A stretch of DNA of 34,589 bases from Bacillota bacterium (GCA_018435125.1 JAHDNZ010000072.1:1-34589), one strand, 5' to 3'. Counted from the stretch's first letter, positions 1 through 8,319 are shown. A program made the numbers and translations. The notes: generated from the sequence alone by a model not told the origin.

Positions 1-2
1 AA

Positions 3-113
3 GAGTCACACCTAGCTTCGGTTTTTGAGAAAATAGCAGTAAGAACATCATTTTTTAAGATTTTGGGCTCTTATCCAAGGTGGCGTGAGGTAGAGGTAAA
101 AGAGTTAAGTTAG
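3..113 (+). CDS. pheA: prephenate dehydratase, C-terminal end (partial)
   Basis: Only the last 36 codons of a gene that begins before the window are visible, in the frame starting at base 3 and ending at TAG 111-113. The peptide contains the string TSFFKILGSYPRW. A phenylalanine-responsive ACT domain ending in a K(V/I)LGSYPR-like motif is typical of prephenate dehydratases, which convert prephenate to phenylpyruvate in phenylalanine synthesis. The stop is followed within 20 bases by a clear terminator, so this is the last gene of its transcript. The assignment rests on this one short motif; the catalytic domain lies outside the window. Confidence 0.55.
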   Translation, partial: ESHLASVFEKIAVRTSFFKILGSYPRWREVEVKELS

Positions 114-130
114 AACTAAAGCTTATTCAT

Positions 131-169
131 AACCAGTTAGGAGTTAGATCCTAGCTGGTTTTATTTTTC
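131..169 (+). terminator. Rho-independent terminator after pheA
   Basis: A 12-bp stem (131-142 with 149-160, one G-U pair) closes a 6-base loop and is followed by TTATTTTTC. It ends the upstream transcript and separates it from lpd. Confidence 0.85.
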
Positions 170-350
170 AATTTAAATTTTTAAGGGTATTATAGTTATA
201 TAAAAGAATATTGTTCTAAGGCTACATTTCAAAAAGTTTCTTCTTAGCGAAATTAAGAGTAACTTCTTGGCAGTAAGACCGATATCTACTCAAGGTAAAG
301 AACGTTTATTTTACCAAGGGAAGGAAATATTACAAGGAAGTGATAAGAAA

Positions 351-1667
351 ATGCTAAAATTAGCTATCCTTGGTGCCGGTCCCGGTGGTTATGCAGCTGC
401 TTTGCGGGGAGCCAATTTAGGATTTGAGGTTACTTTAATCGAAAAAGAACAGCTAGGAGGGACATGTCTTAATTGGGGTTGTATACCTACTAAGACCTAT
501 TACCATTCAACTAAAGTTCTGCGAGAGTTAAAAGAATTAAAAGAGCTAAAAGGTGATTATGAAATAGATTATCTAGCTCTTTTTGAAAAACAAAAAGAGG
601 TAGTTAAACAATTAGTAAGCGGTTTAGAGGGCTTGCTAAAAAGCGCAGGTGTAAAGGTTATAAAAGGCCAAGGAAAACTAACCAAGGCTGGGGTTTTAGT
701 AAACGACAAGCTTATTGAAGCAGACAATACCATTATTGCTACCGGAGCTTTGCCGCTTTTAATTCTAGGTATTAAACCAGATGCTGAAAATGTCTTTACC
801 GCCAAGGAGATCTGGCAATTAAAAAGGGTTCCGGAAAGCGTTATTATATTGGGTGGTGGGGTAATCGGGGTTGAACTAGCAACCATTTTTAGCGAGTTGG
901 GTGTAAAAGTAACCGTGGTTGAAAAAGAGAAAACTATCTTACCTCAGTTTAGAACTCATGCAGTACGGCTAGTAACCAAAAGGCTGCAAGCCAAAGGGGT
1001 AGAACTTAAAACCAATACCTTGGTTACAGGCTATAGGGATGGAGTATTAGAAACACAAACAGGTAATCTGACTGCGGAGATCCTCCTTTTAGCCTTAGGT
1101 AACAAGCCAAACACAACTGGTTTAGGTCTGGAAGAGTTAGGAGTAAAGCTAAACGAAAAAAAAGAAATAATGGTAGATGCCAACTTAAAAACCAGCATTA
1201 ATGGAATTTATGCCATTGGTGATGTTAATAATCTCACTTATAAATTAGCTCATGCTGCCTCCCACCAGGGTGTTAGTGTAGTAGAGAAATTAGCCGGCCT
1301 TAAGGTAAGCTTTAACGAAGATTTGATCCCCCGTACAGTCTTTACCGATCCCGAGCTAGCTGAGGTGGGTGTTTTAGAAGGTAAAAAGAGCCGCTTTCCC
1401 TTTAGCGCTAACGGCCGGGCCTTAGCAAGCGGCATTAATGAGGGTTTTATCGAAGTCTATGGTGATCAGAATAAGCTAAACGGTGTTTTACTTGTTGGGC
1501 CGGAAGCCTCTGAATTAAGTAATCTTGCCAGCCTAGCTTTGGCCATTGGTGCCCAAAAAGAAGATTTGGCTAGGGCTATTTTTACTCATCCTACCTTAGG
1601 TGAAGCGTTTCTGGAGGCGAGCCTAGGCCTATTTGGCGCAGCTATTCATATGGTAAAAAGAGATTAA
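351..1667 (+). CDS. lpdA: dihydrolipoamide dehydrogenase (E3)
   Basis: A flavoprotein disulfide reductase of 438 aa that reoxidises dihydrolipoamide with NAD+ in 2-oxoacid dehydrogenase complexes or the glycine cleavage system. Visible are the N-terminal FAD Rossmann motif GAGPGG (residues 8-13), the redox disulfide in GGTCLNWGCIPTK (Cys39/Cys44), a second nucleotide-binding GGGVIG motif near residue 165, the FAD-contacting AIGD segment, and the C-terminal His-Glu dyad HPTLGE (about 413 and 418). The frame stays open upstream to a TTG at 267, but ATG 351 has an AAGGAAG ribosome binding site 10 nt ahead and matches the family N-terminus. It is a little shorter than the usual 455-475 aa. No E1/E2/H-protein gene is adjacent, so the complex it serves cannot be read here. 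It converges on nadE with only 5 bases between the stop codons. Confidence 0.9.
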   Translation: MLKLAILGAGPGGYAAALRGANLGFEVTLIEKEQLGGTCLNWGCIPTKTYYHSTKVLRELKELKELKGDYEIDYLALFEKQKEVVKQLVSGLEGLLKSAGVKVIKGQGKLTKAGVLVNDKLIEADNTIIATGALPLLILGIKPDAENVFTAKEIWQLKRVPESVIILGGGVIGVELATIFSELGVKVTVVEKEKTILPQFRTHAVRLVTKRLQAKGVELKTNTLVTGYRDGVLETQTGNLTAEILLLALGNKPNTTGLGLEELGVKLNEKKEIMVDANLKTSINGIYAIGDVNNLTYKLAHAASHQGVSVVEKLAGLKVSFNEDLIPRTVFTDPELAEVGVLEGKKSRFPFSANGRALASGINEGFIEVYGDQNKLNGVLLVGPEASELSNLASLALAIGAQKEDLARAIFTHPTLGEAFLEASLGLFGAAIHMVKRD

Positions 1668-1674
1668 TCTCTTT
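1657..1674. repeat. 18-bp perfect palindrome between convergent lpdA and nadE
   Basis: AAAGAGATTAATCTCTTT overlaps the lpdA stop and reaches the last bases of nadE. It could fold as a small bidirectional hairpin at the junction. No T-run follows on either strand, so terminator function is uncertain. Confidence 0.45.
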
Positions 1675-2398
1675 AGTCTCTAACAACAGGGCCCATAGGT
1701 GGCATTTGCCGCTTGTGGGCGCTTTTTTGATGCAGGCTATTAATTCTGGTTTTGATTGCTTCATCAGCTTGCCCGGTTAAAAGGAAATTATCAAGGTCTT
1801 TATAGCTGACACCTAACTCTTTTTCATCGGTCTGGCCTTCAAAAAGACCAGCGGTTGGTACCTTGGTGATAATTTTTTCAGGGATTAAGAGAGCTTTGGC
1901 TAGTTCTTTAACTTCGCTTTTGACGAGTCTGGCAATTGGTAAAAGGTCCATTGCTGAATCACCAAACTTGGTAAAATAGCCGGTATACCACTCTGCGGCA
2001 TTGCTGCCACCAACTACCAGATAACCCAAGCTTTGACCTAATAGGCTTAAAGTAGCGGATCGCAAACGTGGTTTTAAGTTAGAAGCGGCCATTGAATTTG
2101 GATCTACTCCTGTTGTTTTGACCAGATAGTCAAAAGCGGCACTAAGCTCGATCTCTCTGGTTTCTAAGTTGAGAGAATCAGCTACATAAAGAGCATCCTC
2201 TTTATCTACCGGTTGAGAATGGCAAGGCATAATAAGGCCCAATGATGTATAGGGAAAGGCTAGTTTAGCTAAACCGGCCACAACTGCAGAGTCAATGCCT
2301 CCGCTAAGACCAAAGATTACACCCTGAGATTGAGCATTCCCTACCATCTCTTTTAACCAGTCGACTAAAAGAGCCTTGGTTTTTTCGGTATGAAACAT
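1673..2398 (-). CDS. nadE: NH3-dependent NAD+ synthetase
   Basis: Amidates nicotinate adenine dinucleotide (deamido-NAD) to NAD+, the last step of NAD synthesis, using ATP. The 241-aa protein carries the ATP-pyrophosphatase P-loop SGGIDS (residues 32-37) and the conserved segments GGSNAAEW and TKFGDSAMD of the family. There is no N-terminal nitrilase-type glutaminase domain, so it should use free ammonia and not glutamine. ATG 2398 has a clear AAGGTGG ribosome binding site upstream on the minus strand. The upstream neighbour is divergent, so nadE is probably monocistronic. The length is near the lower end for this type (about 240-275 aa). Confidence 0.93.
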   Translation of the reverse strand: MFHTEKTKALLVDWLKEMVGNAQSQGVIFGLSGGIDSAVVAGLAKLAFPYTSLGLIMPCHSQPVDKEDALYVADSLNLETREIELSAAFDYLVKTTGVDPNSMAASNLKPRLRSATLSLLGQSLGYLVVGGSNAAEWYTGYFTKFGDSAMDLLPIARLVKSEVKELAKALLIPEKIITKVPTAGLFEGQTDEKELGVSYKDLDNFLLTGQADEAIKTRINSLHQKSAHKRQMPPMGPVVRD

Positions 2399-2436
2399 TA
2401 ACTATCAACCACCTTTCAGTTAAAGAAATTTCTCTG

Positions 2437-2465
2437 TTAAAATAGGCTATCCTTCTGGCTATACT
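2437..2465 (+). promoter_or_regulatory. candidate sigma-A promoter for the 2485 gene
   Basis: TTAAAA (2437-2442), a 17-base spacer and TATACT (2460-2465) lie just upstream of the ribosome binding site AGGGGTGA (2471-2478). The -35 is a poor match. If real, the leader is very short. It lies in the 86-bp divergent gap with nadE. Confidence 0.3.
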
Positions 2466-2484
2466 AATTAAGGGGTGAAATAAA

Positions 2485-3168
2485 GTGGTGGAGAATGATC
2501 TATGGCAACTGCTTTACAGCCGAGGTTTTGCCGAACGGGTACATCGATTGGGATTTAGCGGCTTAACAGCTTCAGAATGCGGTACCATAGGCCGTTATTT
2601 TTCAGGTAAAGGACCGTTAAAAAAGGGTCAAAAAGTGGAAGTGGAAGAACTTTCCTTTGAAAATCTTACCTTTGCGGGACTAAAAAAAGAACATATGCGC
2701 GAAAGAGCTCGCAGTTTAAATGAGTTAGTTATGAGCTATTCTCTGACAGGTTACCTAAATCCCCCCAAGACGCTTTGGGAATCAAGAAGAAGAGAGATGC
2801 GCAGATGGTATCGGCTGGTAACCACGGATCCTTTTGCGAAACTTTGGTCGATTGAGCTTGCCGATTGTTATCTTGGGGATCTTGACCTTTATGGACTAGG
2901 ACAAGGACTAAACCGCTTTTTTCTTTATCTGGGAGCACCAGAGCTAAGATGTCAAAATTTTATCTGTCATGTTATTAATATCTGGCTTCAAGCCATGCCT
3001 TTAAAAGAATGGGGGGTAGAGGTTTTAACATCCCCGGTTTTTTACCGGGATATAATCATGAAGGAAGCTTTAATGGAACTGGGCTTTTTTGAGCTGGGTT
3101 TGAGTTATTTGGGGAGAGAAAGAGTTTGTATCTTTGCATACAAAATACTTAATTCATTAATGACTTAG
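2485..3168 (+). CDS. protein of unknown function, 227 aa
   Basis: I do not recognise this protein. It starts at GTG 2485 (a second GTG follows at 2488) behind a good AGGGGTGA site. It has no signal peptide or clear membrane span. The central part is basic and aromatic (SRRREMRRWYRL around residue 100), and the C-terminal half is rich in Leu, Phe and Tyr with scattered Cys (for example LRCQNFICH); no CxxC pair or catalytic motif stands out. It reads as a folded, mainly helical cytosolic protein. It stands alone: divergent from nadE, with a roughly 100-bp gap to the next gene. The ribosome binding site and clean codon use argue for a real gene. Confidence 0.7.
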   Translation: MVENDLWQLLYSRGFAERVHRLGFSGLTASECGTIGRYFSGKGPLKKGQKVEVEELSFENLTFAGLKKEHMRERARSLNELVMSYSLTGYLNPPKTLWESRRREMRRWYRLVTTDPFAKLWSIELADCYLGDLDLYGLGQGLNRFFLYLGAPELRCQNFICHVINIWLQAMPLKEWGVEVLTSPVFYRDIIMKEALMELGFFELGLSYLGRERVCIFAYKILNSLMT

Positions 3169-3270
3169 CTTTTTACTGGAGGAAACAGTTGTATACTTGC
3201 TGAATACCTAGCCAATTCGCACAAGATAATGTTATTATAGTAGGAACAAACATAAAGAGGTGGAAGGCCT

Positions 3271-4659
3271 ATGATATCTTCAAAAAACACTATGCCCAAA
3301 AGAGCACCAAAAGAAAGGGTCAAAGACTTTCAGGAAGTAGCTCTAGGGTACACCAAAGAACAGGCTCTGGCCGAAGCCAACCGCTGTCTAAATTGTAAAA
3401 TACCGAAATGTGTCGAGGGATGTCCGGTGGAAACACCCATACCTCGTTTTATACAAGCCTTAAAAAAAGGCGATTATCAGACGGCAAGTTATATTATTAA
3501 AGAAAAAAACTCACTGCCGGCAATCTGTGGTCGGGTATGTCCCCAGGAAGTACAGTGTGAAATGAACTGTGTTTTAGCAAAAAAAGGCTTAGCGGTATCT
3601 ATTGGGGCATTAGAGAGATTTATCGCCGATCAGGAAAGAGAACTGAACCTAGAAGTAAAACCAAAAACTCCAACTAAAGAAAAAGTCGCTATAATCGGTT
3701 CGGGTCCAGCCTCCCTATCTGCGGCGGCTGATTTAGCTCTCTATGGCTATAGGGTGACGGTTTTTGAAGCGCTACATGAACTAGGAGGAGTGTTGCGCTA
3801 TGGAATTCCTGAATTTAGACTTCCCAAAGCCATAGTAGATTCCGAAATTCAATATTTAGAAAAACTGGGTATCGAATTTAAAACCAATATTATTGTCGGT
3901 GTAACAGAAAGTCTCGCTGATCTAAAAGAACAAGGTTATAAGGCCTTTTTTATTGGTGCAGGAGCTGGGCTACCTACCTTTTTAGGTATACCCGGAGAAA
4001 ACTTAAACGGTGTTTATTCCGCCAATGAGTTTCTAACCAGAGTTAACTTAATGAAAGCTTATAAATTTCCTGAAGTGGACACACCGATTTTTGTAGGCGA
4101 GAAGGTAGCTGTAATCGGAGCGGGCAATGTGGCTATGGATTCAGCGAGAACTGCTTTAAGACTAGGTTCAAAAGAAGTTCATATAGTTTATCGTCGCAGT
4201 AAAGAAGAGATTCCCGCAAGATTAGAAGAGGTATCAAATGCAGAAGAAGAAGGGGTTATTTTCAATCTTCTTACCAACCCAGTGGAGATTATTTCAGACG
4301 GAAACTTTAAGGTAAATGGTTTACGATGCCAGAAAATGAAACTAGGCGAAGTTGATTCACAAGGTAGAAAAAAAGCTCTACCTATTTCGGGTGAATATAT
4401 TTTTCTTGAGGTAGATATGGTTATTATAGCTATCGGTCAAGGCCCAAATCCTCTGGCTATTAGAAATATTCCGGGTCTTAAAACCGATAAGAAAGGTTTA
4501 ATCAAAACTGATTCCAGAGGGCAGACTTCTTTGCCTGGCGTATTTTCAGGTGGCGATATTGTTACCGGAGCAGCCACAGTTATTAAAGCTATGGGTGCGG
4601 GCAAAGAGGCAGCTAAAGCTATAGATGAATATCTGCAAGAATTAAGGGAGGGTAATTAG
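3271..4659 (+). CDS. gltA: glutamate synthase small-subunit-like NADPH oxidoreductase (GltA/NfnB type)
   Basis: An iron-sulfur flavoprotein of 462 aa that moves electrons between NAD(P)H and a partner. The N-terminal domain has two Cys clusters for [4Fe-4S] centres: CLNCKIPKCVEGCP (from about residue 40) and CGRVCPQEVQCEMNC (from about residue 87). Next come a FAD-binding GSGPASLSAAADLA segment (about 144-157), an NADP-binding GAGNVAMDSARTA segment (about 284) and the C-terminal GDIVTGAATVI FAD motif. This architecture is shared by glutamate synthase beta subunits, homotetrameric GltA and the large subunit of the electron-bifurcating transhydrogenase NfnAB. Neither an NfnA nor a large glutamate synthase gene is adjacent, so the exact role is open. 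The start ATG 3271 follows AGAGGTGG. It heads a tight operon with YjbQ and an aminotransferase (gaps of 2 and 13 bp), which favours a link to glutamate/amino-nitrogen metabolism. Confidence 0.85.
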   Translation: MISSKNTMPKRAPKERVKDFQEVALGYTKEQALAEANRCLNCKIPKCVEGCPVETPIPRFIQALKKGDYQTASYIIKEKNSLPAICGRVCPQEVQCEMNCVLAKKGLAVSIGALERFIADQERELNLEVKPKTPTKEKVAIIGSGPASLSAAADLALYGYRVTVFEALHELGGVLRYGIPEFRLPKAIVDSEIQYLEKLGIEFKTNIIVGVTESLADLKEQGYKAFFIGAGAGLPTFLGIPGENLNGVYSANEFLTRVNLMKAYKFPEVDTPIFVGEKVAVIGAGNVAMDSARTALRLGSKEVHIVYRRSKEEIPARLEEVSNAEEEGVIFNLLTNPVEIISDGNFKVNGLRCQKMKLGEVDSQGRKKALPISGEYIFLEVDMVIIAIGQGPNPLAIRNIPGLKTDKKGLIKTDSRGQTSLPGVFSGGDIVTGAATVIKAMGAGKEAAKAIDEYLQELREGN

Positions 4660-4661
4660 GA

Positions 4662-5066
4662 ATGCCTGTCTATCGAGAAGATTTTACGGTCGAGTCTCAC
4701 CGCAGTAAAGAGGTATTGCTTATTACACAAGAGGTAGCTAGCATCTTAAGAAAAAGTGGTATGCAAGAAGGCATTTGCCTAGTCTATACTCCACACACTA
4801 CAGCGGCTATTGCCATTAATGAAGCAGCCGATCCCGACGTTTTAGATGATATGATCTTAGGCTTTAACCGTTTATCACCTAGTTTAATTCAATATAGTCA
4901 TAAGGAAGGAAATTCTCCGGCACATTTATTGTCAAGTCTTATTGGTCCTTCAGAAGCTATACCCATAAAAGACGGTAAGCTTGATTTGGGACTTTGGCAA
5001 GGTATCTATTTTTGTGAATTTGATGGACCACGAGTTAGAAAAGTAGCTGTTCAAGTTTTAGGTTAG
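4662..5066 (+). CDS. yjbQ: YjbQ/UPF0047 family protein
   Basis: A single-domain protein of 134 aa covering the whole UPF0047/YjbQ fold. The family hallmarks are visible: YTPHTTAAIAINEAADPDV (about 42-60), the SHKEGNSPAHLLSSLIG segment with conserved His residues (about 85-101), and LGLWQGIYFCEFDGPR near the C-terminus. Members are widespread; some have weak thiamine-phosphate synthase activity, and the true role is unsettled. It begins 2 bases after gltA (AGGGAGG site within the gltA end) and is followed within 13 bases by the aminotransferase, so it is co-transcribed. Confidence 0.88.
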   Translation: MPVYREDFTVESHRSKEVLLITQEVASILRKSGMQEGICLVYTPHTTAAIAINEAADPDVLDDMILGFNRLSPSLIQYSHKEGNSPAHLLSSLIGPSEAIPIKDGKLDLGLWQGIYFCEFDGPRVRKVAVQVLG

Positions 5067-5079
5067 GAGAGTGGGTTTA

Positions 5080-6270
5080 GTGGAGGTTTCGCAAAGGGCC
5101 AAAGGCATTTTACCATCAGCAACTTTGGCTATTACTAACAAAGCAAAAGTTTTAAAAAGCCAAGGCCTGGATATTATCGGCTTTGGTGCGGGTGAACCGG
5201 ACTTTGATACACCTGATAACATTAAAGAGGCAGCTTGTACTGCTCTTAAGGAAGGATTCACTAAGTATACGGCCACAGAGGGTATAATAGCTTTGAGAAA
5301 AGCTGTGGCTGATAAATTAAAAAGCAGAAATGGCCTTGACTATACTATAGATGAGATTCTTATCTCCTCTGGAGCTAAGCATTCTTTGTTCAATGCTTTT
5401 ATGTGCCTTCTAAACCCTGGAGATGAGGTCCTTTTACCTTTACCGTACTGGGTAAGCTATGAAGAACAGATTCGTCTTTGCGGAGCTAAGGTAGTTGCAG
5501 TTAATCCGGAGACTAATCTAAAAATTACCGGTGATACCATAAGACGCCAAAAAACATCTAAAACTAAACTCCTAGTGCTAAATTCGCCCTCAAATCCTAC
5601 CGGAGTTGTCTATAGTAAAAAAGAGCTTAAAGATATAGGTGAAGCAGTATTAGAAACAGGTCTAGGGATTATATCAGACGAAATATACGAAGATTTTACC
5701 TATGATGGCATCAAAGCAGAATCGATTGTAGGCGTGATCCCAAAACTTAAAGAGCACACCATTATTATAAACGGTGTCTCTAAAACCTATAGTATGACAG
5801 GCTGGCGTATAGGTTATGCAGCAGGACCACAAAATATAATAAAGGCTATGGGCAATTTACAAGCTCATTCCACTTCCAACCCCACCTCTTTTGCTCAAAA
5901 GGCTGCGGTTGAAGCTTTAACCGGACCCCAAGAAAGTGTATCTTTGATGTGTCAAGCTTTTTGTAAGAGAAGAGACTACATTGTTAAGGCCTTAAATAGT
6001 ATTTCGGGTATCAGATGTCCGAATCCCTCTGGGGCATTTTATGTCTTCCCCGATGTCTCCGACCTGTATGGGAAAACTACCCCTAAAGGAACTCTTGTTA
6101 ATTCCAGCCAAAGCTTTGCCAGTGCATTGTTAGAGGAGGAATTGGTCGCAGTTGTTCCAGGGGAAGCCTTTGGTACTGATCAATATGTAAGGCTTTCTTA
6201 TGCTTGTGATATGGCCACAATTAAAAAAGGCATGGAACGAATTGAACATTTCGTTAAAAATCTAAGCTAA
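5080..6270 (+). CDS. aspC: pyridoxal-phosphate aspartate/aromatic aminotransferase, class I
   Basis: Transfers amino groups between an amino acid (most likely aspartate) and 2-oxoglutarate. The roughly 396-aa protein shows the fold type I landmarks: GFGAGEPDFDTP near the N-terminus, YTATEG, NSPSNPTG (about 168-175), the SDEIYEDF cofactor Asp/Tyr segment, the Schiff-base lysine in SKTYSMTGWRIGY (Lys235) and the substrate-carboxylate Arg in YVRLSYA. Substrate choice within subgroup I-gamma (aspartate, aromatic or a broad range) cannot be read by eye. GTG 5080 is preferred over GTG 5071 because the AGGAGA site at 5065-5070 leaves 9 nt to 5080 but almost none to 5071. Last gene of the gltA-yjbQ-aspC operon; a terminator follows. 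Confidence 0.88.
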   Translation: MEVSQRAKGILPSATLAITNKAKVLKSQGLDIIGFGAGEPDFDTPDNIKEAACTALKEGFTKYTATEGIIALRKAVADKLKSRNGLDYTIDEILISSGAKHSLFNAFMCLLNPGDEVLLPLPYWVSYEEQIRLCGAKVVAVNPETNLKITGDTIRRQKTSKTKLLVLNSPSNPTGVVYSKKELKDIGEAVLETGLGIISDEIYEDFTYDGIKAESIVGVIPKLKEHTIIINGVSKTYSMTGWRIGYAAGPQNIIKAMGNLQAHSTSNPTSFAQKAAVEALTGPQESVSLMCQAFCKRRDYIVKALNSISGIRCPNPSGAFYVFPDVSDLYGKTTPKGTLVNSSQSFASALLEEELVAVVPGEAFGTDQYVRLSYACDMATIKKGMERIEHFVKNLS

Positions 6271-6305
6271 AGTTTTTCTATATTTAATTAGTTAAAATCA
6301 ATTAT

Positions 6306-6340
6306 AAAGCCTTTAGTGTCACTAAACTAAGGGCTTTTAT
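6306..6340 (+). terminator. terminator after aspC
   Basis: AAAGCCTTTAGT pairs with ACTAAGGGCTTT (one G-U) around a short loop and runs into TTTT. It closes the gltA operon. Confidence 0.8.
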
Positions 6341-6599
6341 GATTAACTACTACTGAAGATGCGAAAAGAGAACACACAGGAGACAGGTTTTTATGGAGTT
6401 ATTATTCTACATTTTACATTAGTATAAACGATTAGCGAAAATAATATCATTGGGTTTAAAGAGCATAAGAATTTGGCTTAGACTATCTGAAAACGTATTC
6501 ACACAAATGAGCGAAATATAAGAGTATATATATAATACAAAAATTTGTAATGGAGAAATAATCTGAAAATATAGAAGGAAAGAGCTGACCCTCGAAGAA

Positions 6600-6605
6600 T
6601 ATAAT
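6600..6605 (+). promoter_or_regulatory. possible -10 element upstream of the beta-barrel gene
   Basis: A TATAAT hexamer whose predicted start point would put the operator palindrome (6631-6648) at about +20 to +37, a usual place for roadblock repression. The -35 region is poor, so this is tentative. Confidence 0.3.
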
Positions 6606-6630
6606 TTAAAGGTGCATAATAAATGCCTTA

Positions 6631-6648
6631 ATTGAAATCGATTGCAAT
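6631..6648. promoter_or_regulatory. CcpA/LacI-type operator (cre-like)
   Basis: ATTGAAATCGATTGCAAT is an 18-base imperfect palindrome centred on CG; eight of its nine base pairs are symmetric. The core TGAAATCGATTGCA (6633-6646) fits the cre consensus TGWAANCGNTNWCA at 13 of 14 positions. It lies 85 bases upstream of the beta-barrel start. Binding by CcpA or another LacI-family repressor is inference. Confidence 0.55.
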
Positions 6649-6732
6649 AAAAGGAGGACGGTAGGAAAGAGGATCTAAATGATGGGGTAAATTGTTAGCT
6701 AGATTATTTTAATCAACAAGGGGGATGTAATA

Positions 6733-8283
6733 ATGAAAAACAGGTTTTTAACTTGGCTACTTGTTATTGTATTCGTTTTGGCAGCTATACCTGCTTTGGC
6801 AGTAAATGTTAATGTAGACGGAGAAATAGAATATGTTCTGCAAACACCTATTACTAAGAAATTTAATGAACTTAAATTATCTGCCAACTCAAGTTCAGCA
6901 TTAAATTATAGCTTAAGTACTACAATTGATAAGAAATGGACCTTAAAATTGGGCTACAAATTAGATTTCAATCCTAAAGTCATTGAAGTAGATGCAAATG
7001 GAATTAAAGATCAGATTGTTGATATTAATTCGTCAGTAACCAAAGTAGAAATTAAATACGCTGATAAGAATTTTAACTTTGAAGCTCACAAAAACCCAGG
7101 TGGTAGTGTAGGCGAATTGGGTTCTGCATTTAACTTACTGGTATTTCCTGTTCCTTGGGGTGATCCCAATGGTTATATCCTAAGAGGCTATGCCAAACCT
7201 TTAGGTGTTGATTTAAATTATCAGTTTATTAAAACCGGTTGGTATGCCGCTGAAATGAACGGTATGTATTTAAAAGGAACAAAAGCTTTTGGCGGTACAA
7301 ACGTTACACTTGCTGCTCGTTCAATTGTAGATGGCGCTGGTAATCTCAGCCTTTACCAAGGTGCAATTTATGGTTTAGTACCAGTGGGAAAACTAAAGCT
7401 AGAACCGGGTCTTGGCTTAACCCAAAGAAATGGTACCAAGGATAATTTAGCCTTTGGTATCAAATTAGCTGGCCCTGTTACTAAGGATGTTGATCTCGAT
7501 ATCTCTACCAGAGTTAGCCAGCCTAATTTCGAGAGCCGTTATTTTAACCGTAATTATTCCGAACAAAATATTTCTGCTACTTGGAAAAAACAACTAAGAG
7601 TTTCGGGTAATTTAGTCGGTCCTACCACTGATTTAAAAACTCGCACCCTTAACCTTGGAGCAGAGTGGCGCAATAATCCCGCCAACAACGATTTTGTAAA
7701 ACAGTTTGATACAGATAAATATTTTACCAACAAAGACTTTGGTGTAGGTCTAAATTATACTATGGAAGATAAAGGCGCAAACGATATTCATCCTAAGCAT
7801 ACCGTAGTTGTTAAAGGTACCACTCCAATTATTAAAAATAAAGCTTGGGTATTAGGTAGTTTATCTTTCAAAGCTGATAAAGATTTGCTCGAGAATAGTT
7901 TTTATGTTTCAGCTAAGAGACTCGATACTTCATTAAATGCCAGGGCTAAAGTTCTGCCTGCTTTAACCATGGAGACCTATCTCAATTACGGTACAAACCC
8001 TGATAGCAAGGTTGGTACAGAACGAGTTAAAGTACAATCTGCTTCTACAGGCATTGGTGCAAAATATGATCTTTCTAACACAACTTCTGTCGGAGCTAAG
8101 ATAGATCTGACCAGTTCACGTTTTGGTACAGGTAATACTGTAATTCGCACTATTGGCGCTAATTGGCTATTAAAAACCAGTGATAATGCTAGCTTTGAAG
8201 TTGCCTATGGTCTAGGTAGAAATTTACTAGTGAAAGATCCAAGCTATAGCACACTTACAGCCAAAATCAAACTAAAGTTTTAA
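6733..8283 (+). CDS. secreted beta-barrel protein, probable outer-membrane porin-like protein
   Basis: A 516-aa protein with a classic Sec signal peptide: basic MKNR, a hydrophobic run, and AxA cleavage at IPALA near residue 23. The mature part is made of alternating hydrophobic/polar stretches with many Gly, Asn, Thr and Tyr and no hydrophobic helix, as expected for amphipathic transmembrane beta-strands. Its last residues (LTAKIKLKF) end in Phe, the C-terminal aromatic signature that BAM substrates use in outer-membrane barrels. No SLH domain is present, unlike the OmpM proteins of Negativicutes. ATG 6733 follows AAGGGGGATG. I do not recognise the family by name; barrel and outer-membrane location are inferred from composition and the C-terminus. 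It is co-transcribed with the following lipoprotein gene and may be controlled by the upstream operator. Confidence 0.7.
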   Translation: MKNRFLTWLLVIVFVLAAIPALAVNVNVDGEIEYVLQTPITKKFNELKLSANSSSALNYSLSTTIDKKWTLKLGYKLDFNPKVIEVDANGIKDQIVDINSSVTKVEIKYADKNFNFEAHKNPGGSVGELGSAFNLLVFPVPWGDPNGYILRGYAKPLGVDLNYQFIKTGWYAAEMNGMYLKGTKAFGGTNVTLAARSIVDGAGNLSLYQGAIYGLVPVGKLKLEPGLGLTQRNGTKDNLAFGIKLAGPVTKDVDLDISTRVSQPNFESRYFNRNYSEQNISATWKKQLRVSGNLVGPTTDLKTRTLNLGAEWRNNPANNDFVKQFDTDKYFTNKDFGVGLNYTMEDKGANDIHPKHTVVVKGTTPIIKNKAWVLGSLSFKADKDLLENSFYVSAKRLDTSLNARAKVLPALTMETYLNYGTNPDSKVGTERVKVQSASTGIGAKYDLSNTTSVGAKIDLTSSRFGTGNTVIRTIGANWLLKTSDNASFEVAYGLGRNLLVKDPSYSTLTAKIKLKF

Positions 8284-8319
8284 TAATCTAACGAAATTAA
8301 GGAAATGGGGGTTAAAATA

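Larger units (their letters stand above)
6341..6732. other. AT-rich intergenic leader of the beta-barrel operon
   Basis: About 390 bases without a credible gene. Two TATAAT hexamers are present (6531-6536 in a TA-repeat, and 6600-6605), neither with a convincing -35. The clear element is the operator-like palindrome at 6631-6648. A Shine-Dalgarno-like AAGGAGG follows at 6651-6657 but leads only to a three-codon reading frame (ATG 6678). I see no riboswitch motif. Confidence 0.5.

Noticed and set aside
267-350. Upstream TTG start for lpdA
   Set aside because: No ribosome binding site, and the added 28 residues are not part of the family; ATG 351 has both support.
569-886. Minus-strand open frames opposite lpdA, gerKA, pfkA, pyk and others
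   Set aside because: They lie wholly inside well-supported genes, have no ribosome binding sites and low-complexity Ser/Thr/Pro-rich translations typical of antisense shadows.
6651-6690. Small gene behind AAGGAGG at 6651
   Set aside because: The only nearby ATG at 6678 opens a frame of three codons (ATG ATG GGG TAA).
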